Below, in pieces: positions 7,356 to 16,184 of a stretch of DNA of 64,000 bases; position 1 is the first letter of the stretch, and each line of letters begins with the position of its first letter. The DNA comes from Lewinellaceae bacterium. GTDB lineage: Bacteria; Bacteroidota; Bacteroidia; Chitinophagales; Saprospiraceae. The stretch spans positions 1,240,001 through 1,304,000 of the forward strand of contig JACJXW010000005.1 in NCBI GenBank assembly GCA_020636405.1. The letters run 5' to 3'. The position numbers and the translations under genes are program-made. The notes below the pieces were generated by a model, which saw only the letters and a program-made list of their open reading frames with translations, had not been told where the DNA came from and did no database searches.

Positions 7356-8540
7356 TTACTGGGCCAGGTATTTTTCCACAAATTCCACCAACGCTTCCCC
7401 GTGCAAATTCTTGGCTACCACCGTCCCCTGCGCATCCAGCAAAAAATTGGCGGGGATCGTCTGCAGGCGCAGGGCTTCCATCAGGGGGGCGTCATCGCCC
7501 TGCAGGTGGGAGGCGTGGAGCCAGCGGTGGGCGCCGTCCTTGTCGATGGCGGCCTTCCAGGTTTTTTCACTGCCGTCCAGAGCGTAACCGATCACCTGAA
7601 AACCGTTCTCGTGGAACTTGTCCCACAGAGGCGCCAGCACGTCCCGGTTCTCGCGGCGGCAGGGCGCGCACCAGGACGCCCAGAGGTCGAGCAGGGTGAG
7701 GCGCTTGCCCAGTAGCTGGTACAGCGCCACCGTATCTCCCGAAAGCAGGGGTAAGGGGAAATCCGGGATCTTTTCTCCTTTCAGCACGGGAAGCTGTTCC
7801 CTGTTGCTTTTTTCACACAGCTGAACCACCCACGGATGGCCGGGATATTTGTCCTGCCATTTCCGGCACTGAGCAACCAGGAACTCCGGTACCCGCTCAT
7901 AATCGTTTTCCGGGCTCACCCACCGAAGGGCGGCGAGTGCAGGAAGCAAATGATCGGTATTCTGAGCAAAGTCCATTAACGGCTGTTGAAAGGCCAGCAA
8001 GGCCTTTTCTTCCTCCAGCAGTTGTTCCGCATCGTGGCCCTCTGCATCGTGGCCCTGCAGAAATTGCCGGAACGCCCGCAGCCGGATGTCCCTCAGCTGC
8101 AACAAAGCCTCATTTTCAGGGGAAGGGGCTTTGATGGAAAAACTGCTTTGAAATTCCCGCATAGCGGCCGTAATTTCCAGCTTGTCCCCGTTTTTCCAGA
8201 TGATCGGGAAGTAATTGGCCGTAGCCGGGTTTTCATTGTCCAGCCGGTTGGCAAAACGTTCTCTTTTTTGCTGAACGGCCAGCTCCAGTAAAACCGGTTG
8301 GGGGGCGTCGGGCAGTTGGTTAAAGGCGAAGCTGCCGTTGGCCTGCACTGCCGCTGAATCCAGCACCTGGCCGGTAAACCCGGCGGTCACTTCGTCCAGG
8401 TTGCGGGGTTGGATGAGGTAAACCACAGGAGCCCAGTTGCCGTCCGTCGACAGCTCCAGTTTGCCGGAGAGGGGCGCCTGTTCGGCGCAGCTCGCCAGCA
8501 GCGCAAGCAACAAAAGAAAAAAGAAGCAGGTTCGTTTCAT
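7356..8540 (-). CDS. TlpA-like thiol-disulfide oxidoreductase lipoprotein
   Basis: From the ATG at 8540 the product is 394 residues with a lipoprotein signal (lipobox ending LLASC, cysteine 18). The N-terminal half is a DUF4369-like beta domain and a helical linker. The C-terminal third is a thioredoxin fold (from about residue 255) with the redox motif WCAPC (cysteines 291 and 294) and the cis-proline strand LQTIPANFLL. Such proteins reduce or isomerise disulfides in the periplasm or on the outer membrane. The linker contains a tandem 5-residue repeat (GHDAEGHDAE). The frame extends upstream to 8657, but the signal peptide fixes the start at 8540. Confidence 0.85.
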   Translation of the reverse strand: MKRTCFFFLLLLALLASCAEQAPLSGKLELSTDGNWAPVVYLIQPRNLDEVTAGFTGQVLDSAAVQANGSFAFNQLPDAPQPVLLELAVQQKRERFANRLDNENPATANYFPIIWKNGDKLEITAAMREFQSSFSIKAPSPENEALLQLRDIRLRAFRQFLQGHDAEGHDAEQLLEEEKALLAFQQPLMDFAQNTDHLLPALAALRWVSPENDYERVPEFLVAQCRKWQDKYPGHPWVVQLCEKSNREQLPVLKGEKIPDFPLPLLSGDTVALYQLLGKRLTLLDLWASWCAPCRRENRDVLAPLWDKFHENGFQVIGYALDGSEKTWKAAIDKDGAHRWLHASHLQGDDAPLMEALRLQTIPANFLLDAQGTVVAKNLHGEALVEFVEKYLAQ

Positions 8541-8712
8541 TTCCAGGGATTGAGGCTCCAAAGATAAGTAGCCGGACAGATTTAGATTATGTATAACTGA
8601 CCTTTCTCCAACTCTTAATCGAAGGTTGTTGTCTCCCCCTGCCTGCCCGCCGTACAAGACATTGGCAGGCGGGGAGGGGAGTAGAGGGGGAAATTATCAA
8701 GGGTTTACATCC

Positions 8713-8760
8713 AAAATCCCCCCTCCTTCCTCCCCCAGGGGAGGAAGGAGGGGGGATTTT
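8713..8760 (-). terminator. Perfect 23-bp hairpin terminator downstream of the GH3 gene
   Basis: Bases 8713-8735 and 8738-8760 are perfect reverse complements (AAAATCCCCCCTCC... and its mirror) with a 2-base loop. On the minus strand the transcript of the GH3 gene runs into a long G/C stem followed by TTTT, an intrinsic-terminator shape. The A-run on the other side makes it potentially bidirectional. The stem is much longer than typical terminators. Confidence 0.7.
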
Positions 8761-8807
8761 AATTGGAAAGTAGAGGGGTTATACTCAAACTAATATTGTC
8801 CACTTAC

Positions 8808-11582
8808 CTACTCTTTGATAACCTTCTCAAAATACCGCTTGGCCTCGTCTTTGATCTCGATGAAATAGATGCCTTCCGGCAGATTGGAGTTCATGGGAAA
8901 AGTATACGTGTTCTTTCCACTATTTATACTTCCCCGGTACAGCTCGCTGATCAGTCTACCAGAAGGATCGATGAGTTTGATCGTTGCATTGCGGCTATGG
9001 GTATTGGAAAACTCAAGTACCAGCATATCGTCCATCGGGTTGGGAAAGGCCTTGATGTTTTGAATACCTGAATGTAGATCGCGGGTACTGGTGCTGGTCA
9101 GTGCGAAATCGAAATAGTTGACGTTAAAGGCATCGGATTGCGCCTGGGCCTGCATGGTGTAAAACCCCTCTTCCAGATAGATCGATGTGGTGAAGTCCCG
9201 CCAGTTTTGCCATCCATTCGTGGAAGTATAGTTGACTTCTGTTTGCAGCGCATCGTCAAACTTGAGCAGTAAGGTACCTCCGGCGAAACCGGATATCCGG
9301 CTCACCACCTGGTATTGGCCGGGCTGCGTGATCTGCACCCGGTATTTCATCCAGTCGCCGCCTTCGATGTATCCTACATTCAGGCCGCCGCCAACATCCG
9401 AACAGGGTTCGGCCTGTATGCCGTTCATCTCGAAGAAATCTTCAGCTTCAACTCTTCCGGGGATGATATGTACAATGGCCCCGCCGCTCACTGCATTGTA
9501 TACATAAAAATCTTCCAGGTTGTCCAGGATCAGGCCTGAGGAGGCGATATTTCCTCCGGAATAAGACAGGGTTACCGCTTCCTCCGGCTGGATCGGGGTG
9601 TTCAATGAAAAGGCCAGGATGCTTTCATCAAAACCGGCAGTGTTGATAGCGTTGATGATACCGGGGCTGGCCACGCCGTCAATTGTAATTTCAAAATCGC
9701 TGTTGGCGGCATTCATGGCCGTGATGTGATCGGAAAGGGCCAGCAGGATGGTGCCGCCGTCCCGGCTGGTCGTAGCAGCATAGGGCAAGAGTTTCTCAGC
9801 GGCATTTTCGGAGGGAAAATCCTGCAAACCATGCCGGTAGGCAAACAAAGGGGCGTAATCGTCATCCTCCACATTGATGGGGATCTGCGCCATCTCCCGG
9901 GGCCAGGAATGCGTCAGTTGGCCGGAAGGCTGATAATCGCCAAAGAGCACCTCGGCGATGCCTTCGCCTTCCGTCCCCGGGTACCAGGCGGCGATCATGG
10001 CGTCGGTATAGGGCAGCATTTCGCCGAGGATCATCGGCCGGCCCGAGATCAGCACGGCGACGGTGGGGATGCCGGCTTCTTTAAGGCTTTTCATCAGATT
10101 AATATCCGCTTCCTCGAGGTTCAGCGAGGTACGGTCGCCTGCCCCTTCCGCATAGGGCGTTTTTTCGCCGACAACGACAACGGCCACATCCACCGGGCCG
10201 CTGTAATCGCCATTGGGGGAATAAATGACCTCACTATTGCCAACCATATTTTCAATACCGGAAAGGATATTCGTGCCGGGAGTGATGCTGCCGGTGGCGC
10301 CCTGCCAGGTGATCGTCCACCCGCCGCATTGGGCGCCCAGGTCGGCCGCCAGCGTTCCTGCTACCAGGATGGTTTGATCATTCTTTTGCAGGGGGAGGAC
10401 ATCGTTCTTGGCATTTAATACCACCATCGATTCCCGGACGGCCTGCCGGGCGACGTCCCGGTGTTCCTGGGAACCCACGGAAGCGGCCAGTGCAGGGTCG
10501 GCAAAGGGTTCCTCAAACAGGTTCAACAGCAACTTTTGCTTCAGGATCCTTCTCACCGCGTCGTCTATCCTGTCCTCGCTTACTTCCCCATCTTCCACCA
10601 GGCTGATCAAATGGCTGATAAAAACTTCATACCGGTCCGGCACCATGACCATATCGATGCCGGCGTTGATGCCCCTTTTTATGGCCGTCCGGTAATTCTC
10701 ATCGATCTGGTCCACGCCCTTCCAGTCGGAAATGATAAAGCCTTCAAACCCCAGTTCGTCTTTCAGCACATCGGTCAGCAAGTAATCGTGGCCGTGGAGT
10801 TTTACGCCATTCCAGCTGTTGAAGGAGGCCATGATCGAGCCCACGCCGGCGTCAATGGCATCGAGGTATCCCTCCATGTGGATGTCGCGCAGTACGGCCT
10901 CCGTCACCTCCGTATTGCCCTGGTCCCTCCCGTCGGTTGTACCGCCGTCCCCGACGAAGTGTTTGGCGCAGGCCAGGATGGTTTCGCCTGAGCTCAGGTC
11001 CGTGCCTTGCAACCCCAGCACCGATTCCCGGGCCATGATCTTTTGGACCTCGGCCGTTTCTCCGAACCCTTCGTAGGTTCGCCCCCACCGCTCATCGCGG
11101 GGCACGGCGATGCAGGGGGCGAAGGTCCAGTCGATACCGGTGGCCGCCACTTCTCTCGCGACGATCTGGTTCGCCGTTCTGACCAGAGCCGGGTTCCAGG
11201 TACACCCCATTCCGATGTTGTGGGGAAAAATGACGGCTCCGCGCACATTATTATGGCCATGAACGGCATCCACACCATAAATGAGGGGAATGCCCCGGTT
11301 GCTTTGCAGGGCAATGCTTTGAAAGTTGTCGTACATGCTGGCCCAGCTGCCTGCCGTATTGGGAGTAGGGGAGGAGCCTCCTCCGCTTAGAATCGACCCG
11401 ATGCCATAAGTGGCGATATCCTGAATATTTTCGAATTCCCCTCTTTCCACCTGGGTCATCTGGCCGACTTTTTCCTCCAGGGTCATCAGGGCCAGGATGC
11501 TGTCCGCCATCTGGTCTAGTGTTTGAGCGGTTGTGTTGAGGCTTAGGAGAAGGGCTATAGAGATTGTCAAAGTGTATTTCAT
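8808..11582 (-). CDS. GH3 beta-glucosidase/exo-glucanase with CBM6 and T9SS domains
   Basis: The 924-residue secreted enzyme has a signal peptide (1-19). Its GH3 N-terminal barrel includes KHFVGDGGTTDGRDQGNTE (about residues 208-225), and the catalytic nucleophile is Asp286 in GFIISDWKGVD. The GH3 C-terminal domain follows to about residue 600 (VAVVVVGEKTPYAEGAGDR). A CBM6-like domain starts near RVEAEDFFEMNG and contains GGDWMKYRVQITQPGQY. A T9SS sorting domain closes the protein (IKAFPNPMDDMLVLEF to KVIKE). By family it removes beta-linked glucose from the ends of beta-glucans or cello-oligosaccharides. The domain order resembles the ExoP/barley exohydrolase type. It is exported through the outer membrane by T9SS. 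A terminator lies at 8713-8760. Confidence 0.92.
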   Translation of the reverse strand: MKYTLTISIALLLSLNTTAQTLDQMADSILALMTLEEKVGQMTQVERGEFENIQDIATYGIGSILSGGGSSPTPNTAGSWASMYDNFQSIALQSNRGIPLIYGVDAVHGHNNVRGAVIFPHNIGMGCTWNPALVRTANQIVAREVAATGIDWTFAPCIAVPRDERWGRTYEGFGETAEVQKIMARESVLGLQGTDLSSGETILACAKHFVGDGGTTDGRDQGNTEVTEAVLRDIHMEGYLDAIDAGVGSIMASFNSWNGVKLHGHDYLLTDVLKDELGFEGFIISDWKGVDQIDENYRTAIKRGINAGIDMVMVPDRYEVFISHLISLVEDGEVSEDRIDDAVRRILKQKLLLNLFEEPFADPALAASVGSQEHRDVARQAVRESMVVLNAKNDVLPLQKNDQTILVAGTLAADLGAQCGGWTITWQGATGSITPGTNILSGIENMVGNSEVIYSPNGDYSGPVDVAVVVVGEKTPYAEGAGDRTSLNLEEADINLMKSLKEAGIPTVAVLISGRPMILGEMLPYTDAMIAAWYPGTEGEGIAEVLFGDYQPSGQLTHSWPREMAQIPINVEDDDYAPLFAYRHGLQDFPSENAAEKLLPYAATTSRDGGTILLALSDHITAMNAANSDFEITIDGVASPGIINAINTAGFDESILAFSLNTPIQPEEAVTLSYSGGNIASSGLILDNLEDFYVYNAVSGGAIVHIIPGRVEAEDFFEMNGIQAEPCSDVGGGLNVGYIEGGDWMKYRVQITQPGQYQVVSRISGFAGGTLLLKFDDALQTEVNYTSTNGWQNWRDFTTSIYLEEGFYTMQAQAQSDAFNVNYFDFALTSTSTRDLHSGIQNIKAFPNPMDDMLVLEFSNTHSRNATIKLIDPSGRLISELYRGSINSGKNTYTFPMNSNLPEGIYFIEIKDEAKRYFEKVIKE

Positions 11583-11757
11583 ATATGAGATTGTTTTATT
11601 GCGGCCATTGGCACGAATATACGGGCTGAATGGGCACTGGAAAAATTATTCGGATAAAATTCCAGGTGGAGATGATTGCGGGCATTCTCCGGCTTAAGGA
11701 TAGAAGGACTAAAACCTTCCTGTTTCGATACATCGACACGGCTGGCCACTGAACCCA

Positions 11758-12513
11758 TCAATGGTGCGATTCCTTTCCATATTTTTTCAGCGCTGTTTCA
11801 ACATCAAGTACCGGTACCCGCATTGTGCCATCGTGCAGATCCTGTCCTTCGTACATGTCGAGATTGTGAATATCGTATTGGGCATTGTTCAGGCCGAGTA
11901 CAATGACGTCGAAGGTAAATGCCGATTCCGTATTCGCTACAAACCAATGGATGTTATCCTTATCATCCGAAATGGAAGAGCACTCTCCTGTGGATACCGT
12001 CTTGTCGATCGTCGGTTTGATGATCAGGTAGCCTTTCTCCGCTCTGATCTTTTCGTAGTGGCGAAGGTGCATTTCCCCCTGAAGGGCCAGGTGGGCTGAA
12101 GCCATATTGCTGTGTCCGTGCGGAATTATGGCCCGGCCCTTCTGCATGCCGAAGATCTTCTTGATAAACACGGTTTTTTCGGGTAGGCCGGCCAGTTTCG
12201 GAAATTGGACCGGTTTAGTGCTTACCCCCAGGTCAGGGTACTGGAATCCCTTTTTCAAATTGTCGAAATCAATAAATTTCAAAAGTTCTGCCAATTCAAT
12301 TTTTTGGTACAGGTTTTCTATCTGCCACTGCCACTCGACAGGCATGATGGCCTGCTTTTTCAGGTCCGAACAGTAATCGTTCAGGCTTATCGCCCAGTGG
12401 CCCACAATGGGCTGAATAGAACGGGAAAAGGCGTTGAAGGTGAACAACGTATCCATCAGGGCGAAACTTGTTACGGTTGCCAGTAGCTCTTTGGAAAATG
12501 TTCTTCTGTCCAT
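11758..12513 (-). CDS. Tat-exported cupin-domain protein
   Basis: The 251-residue product starts MDRRTFSKELL, a twin-arginine motif, followed by a hydrophobic stretch (TSFALMDTLFTFNAF), so folded export via Tat is likely. The central region has IPHGHSNMASAHLALQGEMH followed by LRHYEK. This is the first metal-binding motif of a cupin, in which two or three histidines ligate iron or manganese. The distal part (WFVANTESAFTFDVIVLGL) provides the second cupin strand pair. The substrate is unknown. The gene overlaps nothing and starts 2 bases after the GNAT gene that precedes it in transcription order, so the two are probably cotranscribed. Confidence 0.65.
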   Translation of the reverse strand: MDRRTFSKELLATVTSFALMDTLFTFNAFSRSIQPIVGHWAISLNDYCSDLKKQAIMPVEWQWQIENLYQKIELAELLKFIDFDNLKKGFQYPDLGVSTKPVQFPKLAGLPEKTVFIKKIFGMQKGRAIIPHGHSNMASAHLALQGEMHLRHYEKIRAEKGYLIIKPTIDKTVSTGECSSISDDKDNIHWFVANTESAFTFDVIVLGLNNAQYDIHNLDMYEGQDLHDGTMRVPVLDVETALKKYGKESHH

Positions 12514-12515
12514 TT

Positions 12516-12977
12516 CTACTGTGTTTTATTGAGTAGCTTCTCAAAACACACGCTATTCTCCACCCCCATATACTGTCCGTAGTTCGGTATCGGCCGGTAC
12601 CCGCTCTTCTCGTACAGCCGAATGGCCTCCGGCTGCCGCTTACCCGTTTCCAGGACGCATTTTTCACAGGACAGCTCCCCCGCCCAGTTTTCCAGCTCCG
12701 TTAAAATTTGGGCGGCAATGCCTTTGCCTCTGGCCTCGGGCAGGGTGTACATGCGCTTGACTTCCATTGTGCCCGGCCGGTATTCCTTTATAGCGCCACA
12801 GCCGATCGGCCTTTCGTTTTCGTAGGCTACCACCGCGTACTTGATCCCGCCGATGGTGTTGTACCGGGCGTAGAAAGAATGCTCGGCCCCGTCCCGTTCC
12901 GCCAGTTCGGCGTCGAGCCGCCGGACGAGAGCGATAAAGTCCGGATGGGTGGCGTCGGTTCTGGTTATTTTATTCAT
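12516..12977 (-). CDS. GNAT family N-acetyltransferase
   Basis: The 153-residue protein shows the GNAT core: strands YAVVAYENERPIGCGAIKEY and GTMEVKRMYTLPEARGKGIA, with the acetyl-CoA pyrophosphate loop RGKGIAAQIL, then CVLETGKRQPEAIRLYEKSGY and a C-terminal strand. It belongs to the general small-molecule or amino-acid acetyltransferase group, and the substrate is not predictable. It precedes the cupin gene by 2 bases. It is one of five GNAT genes in this window. Confidence 0.85.
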   Translation of the reverse strand: MNKITRTDATHPDFIALVRRLDAELAERDGAEHSFYARYNTIGGIKYAVVAYENERPIGCGAIKEYRPGTMEVKRMYTLPEARGKGIAAQILTELENWAGELSCEKCVLETGKRQPEAIRLYEKSGYRPIPNYGQYMGVENSVCFEKLLNKTQ

Positions 12978-13001
12978 TTGGCCTTTTTAATGCTGGAAAA
13001 A

Positions 13002-13442
13002 TCATTTATATCCGATCTCTTCCGACAACTGCACGCTACTCTTCGCAAAGTTCCCCGTCCCGAACGCGATCTCCTTGCCGGCCTCGTTGTACAGCGTGGA
13101 CTCAGCTATAAATAATGTCCTCGATCTGAATTTCACTTTCCCGCGGGCGGTCAGCAGCCCCTCGCTGGCCGGCCGCAGTATGTTGATGTGGAACGAAGTG
13201 GTCAGGACGAACACATCCCGTACGACGGAACTGACGGCAAAAAAGGCGGCGTCATCCAGCAGTTTGAAGTATACCGAGCCGTGAATGGCCCCCAGGGCGT
13301 GGAAGTACTTGTCGGAGATCCGCAGGCCGATCTCGGCTTCCTCTTCCGATATCCGGCAGGTGGTGGTGTCGAATATCTTGGTGTTGACGTTGGCGTTCAG
13401 ATACATGCGCTCCAGTTGGCGGAAGTGGGCTTCGCTGCTCAT
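13002..13442 (-). CDS. PaaI-type hotdog thioesterase
   Basis: The 146-residue protein has the PaaI/hotdog pattern: the long helix and loop FHALGAIHGSVYFKLLDDAAFFA, in which GAIHGS is the family active-site loop, followed by the strands TTSFHINILRPASEG, LTARGKVKFRSRTLFIAES and AFGTGNF. Members hydrolyse acyl-CoA thioesters, often aromatic or medium-chain. The protein is complete and cytoplasmic. It sits in a minus-strand run with the GNAT and cupin genes, separated by only 24 bases. Confidence 0.85.
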   Translation of the reverse strand: MSSEAHFRQLERMYLNANVNTKIFDTTTCRISEEEAEIGLRISDKYFHALGAIHGSVYFKLLDDAAFFAVSSVVRDVFVLTTSFHINILRPASEGLLTARGKVKFRSRTLFIAESTLYNEAGKEIAFGTGNFAKSSVQLSEEIGYK

Positions 13443-13542
13443 ACTGATCTCGATTTAGTGAAAGCGGAACGAAGTAATGGGTGAATTCAAGCTGCTGTGA
13501 ACCAGGACTTTAAGGGCCTGGGTAATCACCTGTTAATTCGGA

Positions 13543-14229
13543 CTAGTCTTCGCTCACTGCGGGGCTCCTTTCGCGATTTCTGCCTAAGAATTGGTTCAGC
13601 TCAGTCAACTTTGCTTTATTTTGTACCAGGCCGCTTCCCATGGTTTTCGCCGTTTTTATCGCCCGCAGGTTGGGAAAGGATAGCTTTCCCTTCGATACGG
13701 AATACATCCACAGCAGGTCCAGGTAGTTCAGAAGCAGGTTGAATTTTTCAAAGAGGCCCGTTTCCGTAACTACAAAGCCCAGCCGTTTTGCGGTTTCCTC
13801 ACTGAAGAAATAAGAACTTCCCCGAACCTCCACCGATCCGGGTAATTTCCCGCTTTCGACCTTGCTGATGACCAGCAGCAGCCCCTCGATGTAATAGTTC
13901 AGCATTTTATTCCGCCATTCACTCCCCGGCTTCGTATTCCACATCACCATCAGAAAGTCGAAAGAGGTGCCGTTGTGCAGGTCGTACCTCTTCTTATTGG
14001 CGCCATACACCAGCAGCATGGGAGAAAGATAAGTATATAACCCCACAAGCCGGAAAAAGGGCGTTGCCAAAAACTGAAAAACCGGTACGAAGAGGAATGC
14101 GAGAAAATATACAATCGGATACTCAGAGGCTCTTGTCAACCATAGGCCCATTATGATCATCATGATCAGTAACATAGACAAAGCGATGGCCCACTGGGCA
14201 AGGGAGGGCAGTTGGTAAAACCTGTTCAT
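13543..14229 (-). CDS. Hypothetical membrane-anchored protein
   Basis: The 228-residue protein has three hydrophobic segments in the first 80 residues (WAIALSMLLIMMIIMGLWL, YFLAFLFVPVFQFLATPFF, and a weaker LSPMLLVYG). The rest is a cytoplasmic-looking domain containing NGTSFDFLMVMW and LLNYLDLLWMYSVSKGKL. No family is recognised. It starts 10 bases after the stop of the oxidoreductase gene, so the two form a likely operon. Confidence 0.55.
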   Translation of the reverse strand: MNRFYQLPSLAQWAIALSMLLIMMIIMGLWLTRASEYPIVYFLAFLFVPVFQFLATPFFRLVGLYTYLSPMLLVYGANKKRYDLHNGTSFDFLMVMWNTKPGSEWRNKMLNYYIEGLLLVISKVESGKLPGSVEVRGSSYFFSEETAKRLGFVVTETGLFEKFNLLLNYLDLLWMYSVSKGKLSFPNLRAIKTAKTMGSGLVQNKAKLTELNQFLGRNRERSPAVSED

Positions 14230-14239
14230 AAAAAGTTAC

Positions 14240-15238
14240 TTATTTGAATATTTGGATCACCACCGGCCCCTTGCTGCCTCCCTCCTCCGCATACCGATGC
14301 GCTTCGGCAGCCTGCTCCATCGGGAAGCTTCTATCCACCAGCGCCCTGATCTCCCCGGCCTCGATCAGCTCTTTTACCGCCTGCAGGTTCTCCACACTGC
14401 CCGGGGCCAGCTTGCACACCACCTTCTTCCCGCCGGCCATGGAAGTCATCAGCATCTGCAGGAGCTGCTTCATTTTGAAACTCACATACTGCAGGCGCCC
14501 GTTTTCCGCTAAAACCCTTTTACAACTGGAAAACGACACCCTGCCCAGCACGTCCAGTACGAAATCGTAGATGGCGTCACCCTGTGTGAAATCCTCCCGG
14601 CGATAATCGATGGCCTTGTCCGCCCCCAGGGCTTTTACATAGTCCAGCCCCGCCGTACCGCATACGGCCGTGACTTCTGCGCCGAAGTGCCTGGCTACCT
14701 GCACTGCCGCCGAGCCGATGCTCCCGGAGGCTCCGTTGATCAGCACTTTCTGCCCCTTATGGATGCCGGCTTCCCGCAGTAAATACAGGGCCATGATGTT
14801 CCCATAGACGCTGGCGGCAGCTTCTTCGTGGGACATATTGGCCGGCTTCGGGGCCAGCACGCCGCCTTCCGGTACGCACACGTACTCGGCATAAGTACCC
14901 ATGGCCTGCCCGAGATAGCCGAAGACGGGGTCGCCCGGCTTGTATTGCTGAACGTCTTTTCCGACAGATTCCACGACTCCGGAAAACTCGCTGCCCAGCC
15001 GGGTAACGTTGGGCTTATTGAAACCGAAGTACAGCTTCGCAAAAAACCAGAAGAGCCCCGGCATGTTAAATTGGCGCGGGGTGACGGCCCTGAAGTTGCG
15101 GGCGATGAGGTCGCCGTAGTTGACGGTTGTGGCATGCACCCGGATGAGCACCTCCTCGTCCTTCGGGACGGGCTTGTCCACCTCTTTGAGCTGAAGAACT
15201 TCGGGCGGGCCGTATTGGGAGTGTTCGATGGCTTTCAT
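14240..15238 (-). CDS. NAD(P)H-dependent quinone-oxidoreductase-like MDR dehydrogenase
   Basis: This 332-residue medium-chain dehydrogenase/reductase has a GroES-like N-terminal domain (EEVLIRVHATTVNYGD, GSEFSGVVESVGKDV, GDPVFGYL) and a Rossmann domain with the nucleotide loop GASGSIGSAAVQVA. The zinc-binding cysteines of alcohol dehydrogenases are absent, which places it in the quinone oxidoreductase/zeta-crystallin subgroup. It probably reduces quinones or alpha,beta-unsaturated carbonyls with NADPH. It is complete. Confidence 0.88.
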   Translation of the reverse strand: MKAIEHSQYGPPEVLQLKEVDKPVPKDEEVLIRVHATTVNYGDLIARNFRAVTPRQFNMPGLFWFFAKLYFGFNKPNVTRLGSEFSGVVESVGKDVQQYKPGDPVFGYLGQAMGTYAEYVCVPEGGVLAPKPANMSHEEAAASVYGNIMALYLLREAGIHKGQKVLINGASGSIGSAAVQVARHFGAEVTAVCGTAGLDYVKALGADKAIDYRREDFTQGDAIYDFVLDVLGRVSFSSCKRVLAENGRLQYVSFKMKQLLQMLMTSMAGGKKVVCKLAPGSVENLQAVKELIEAGEIRALVDRSFPMEQAAEAHRYAEEGGSKGPVVIQIFK

Positions 15239-15310
15239 GGTGTTGGGTTTTTTTATATCCGCAATTTTTGAGGCTGAAAAAAATAGTGTCTTGCCATTAT
15301 TGACAAGCTC

Positions 15311-16156
15311 CTACTCGGGCTTTACCCCAATCGCCAATACATTAAGATATTCAACGAATCTGAATTTAGGCTCATCAGTATTTGGCTGGCCTGCTCCAAA
15401 TTGGATGTAATAATCGCTCTCCCATTCCTCATTCAGAAGGGGGATGAATTCAGTTTCCAAAGGGATAATACCGTTCTGAGATTTTATAAAAGTGTTTTGT
15501 AGGGCGCTATATTTAATTTTGGATTTATCCTCGCCTTCTCCAAAGGTAACGAAGTAATCATATTGCCTGGGTTCACGGTAACTGATCGAATCAATTTTAA
15601 ACCATAGGTTAAGCCCGATAATCTTATAGGGCTGTTCAACATTAAACCTGGCTGTGCTATCGCTTTCGTTCCGTTTGATATAGCCTTGACTGAATTTCAG
15701 GTCTACATGGCCCAATGTCGCTTTTTGTATCCCGACATTCCAATGATTGTCTTTATCCTTCCTTGCGGTTAAGTCTTTATTCATGGTTGTGCTCAATTGG
15801 CCAATTGTTGAATTCTCCTTAACGCTGTCACTGGTTTTGTATATGGCGACAACGTCAAGGATTTCCTCATCACCGGGGTTGCTGTTGATCGTATAGGTTT
15901 CGTCCTTGTTTTTTTTCAGGAACGCTAAAGCGGATTCAAGCGTTATCTCAGCCGCCCCCCCACCATTCTTATCCATAAATTCTTTAACTCCAAAAAAAAC
16001 AGCCAACAAAAGGGAGAGGCCCATGTATAATTTTATCGTTTTCAATATGGATTCGTTGGGAGTATCCTTTTCCTGCTCTTTGGAAAGGCTGCGGTAAGAA
16101 AGTAGAAACAACGCCAGGCAAAGCCCGATGGCGCCATACTCTAAATAATTCCCCAT
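15311..16156 (-). CDS. Hypothetical membrane protein with large extracytoplasmic domain
   Basis: The 281-residue product has two N-terminal transmembrane helices (LEYGAIGLCLALFLLSYR and LYMGLSLLLAVFFGVKEF) and then a 220-residue hydrophilic domain rich in beta-prone stretches (LGHVDLKFSQGYIKRN, YKIIGLNLWFKIDSISY). The layout resembles other Bacteroidota proteins with two helices plus a soluble domain. No motif or family is recognised. Codon usage is somewhat more AT-rich than in the flanking enzymes. It begins 28 bases after the mannosidase-gene stop. Confidence 0.5.
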   Translation of the reverse strand: MGNYLEYGAIGLCLALFLLSYRSLSKEQEKDTPNESILKTIKLYMGLSLLLAVFFGVKEFMDKNGGGAAEITLESALAFLKKNKDETYTINSNPGDEEILDVVAIYKTSDSVKENSTIGQLSTTMNKDLTARKDKDNHWNVGIQKATLGHVDLKFSQGYIKRNESDSTARFNVEQPYKIIGLNLWFKIDSISYREPRQYDYFVTFGEGEDKSKIKYSALQNTFIKSQNGIIPLETEFIPLLNEEWESDYYIQFGAGQPNTDEPKFRFVEYLNVLAIGVKPE

Positions 16157-16184
16157 GATATTTTATTTAACCTAAATCGTTTTC

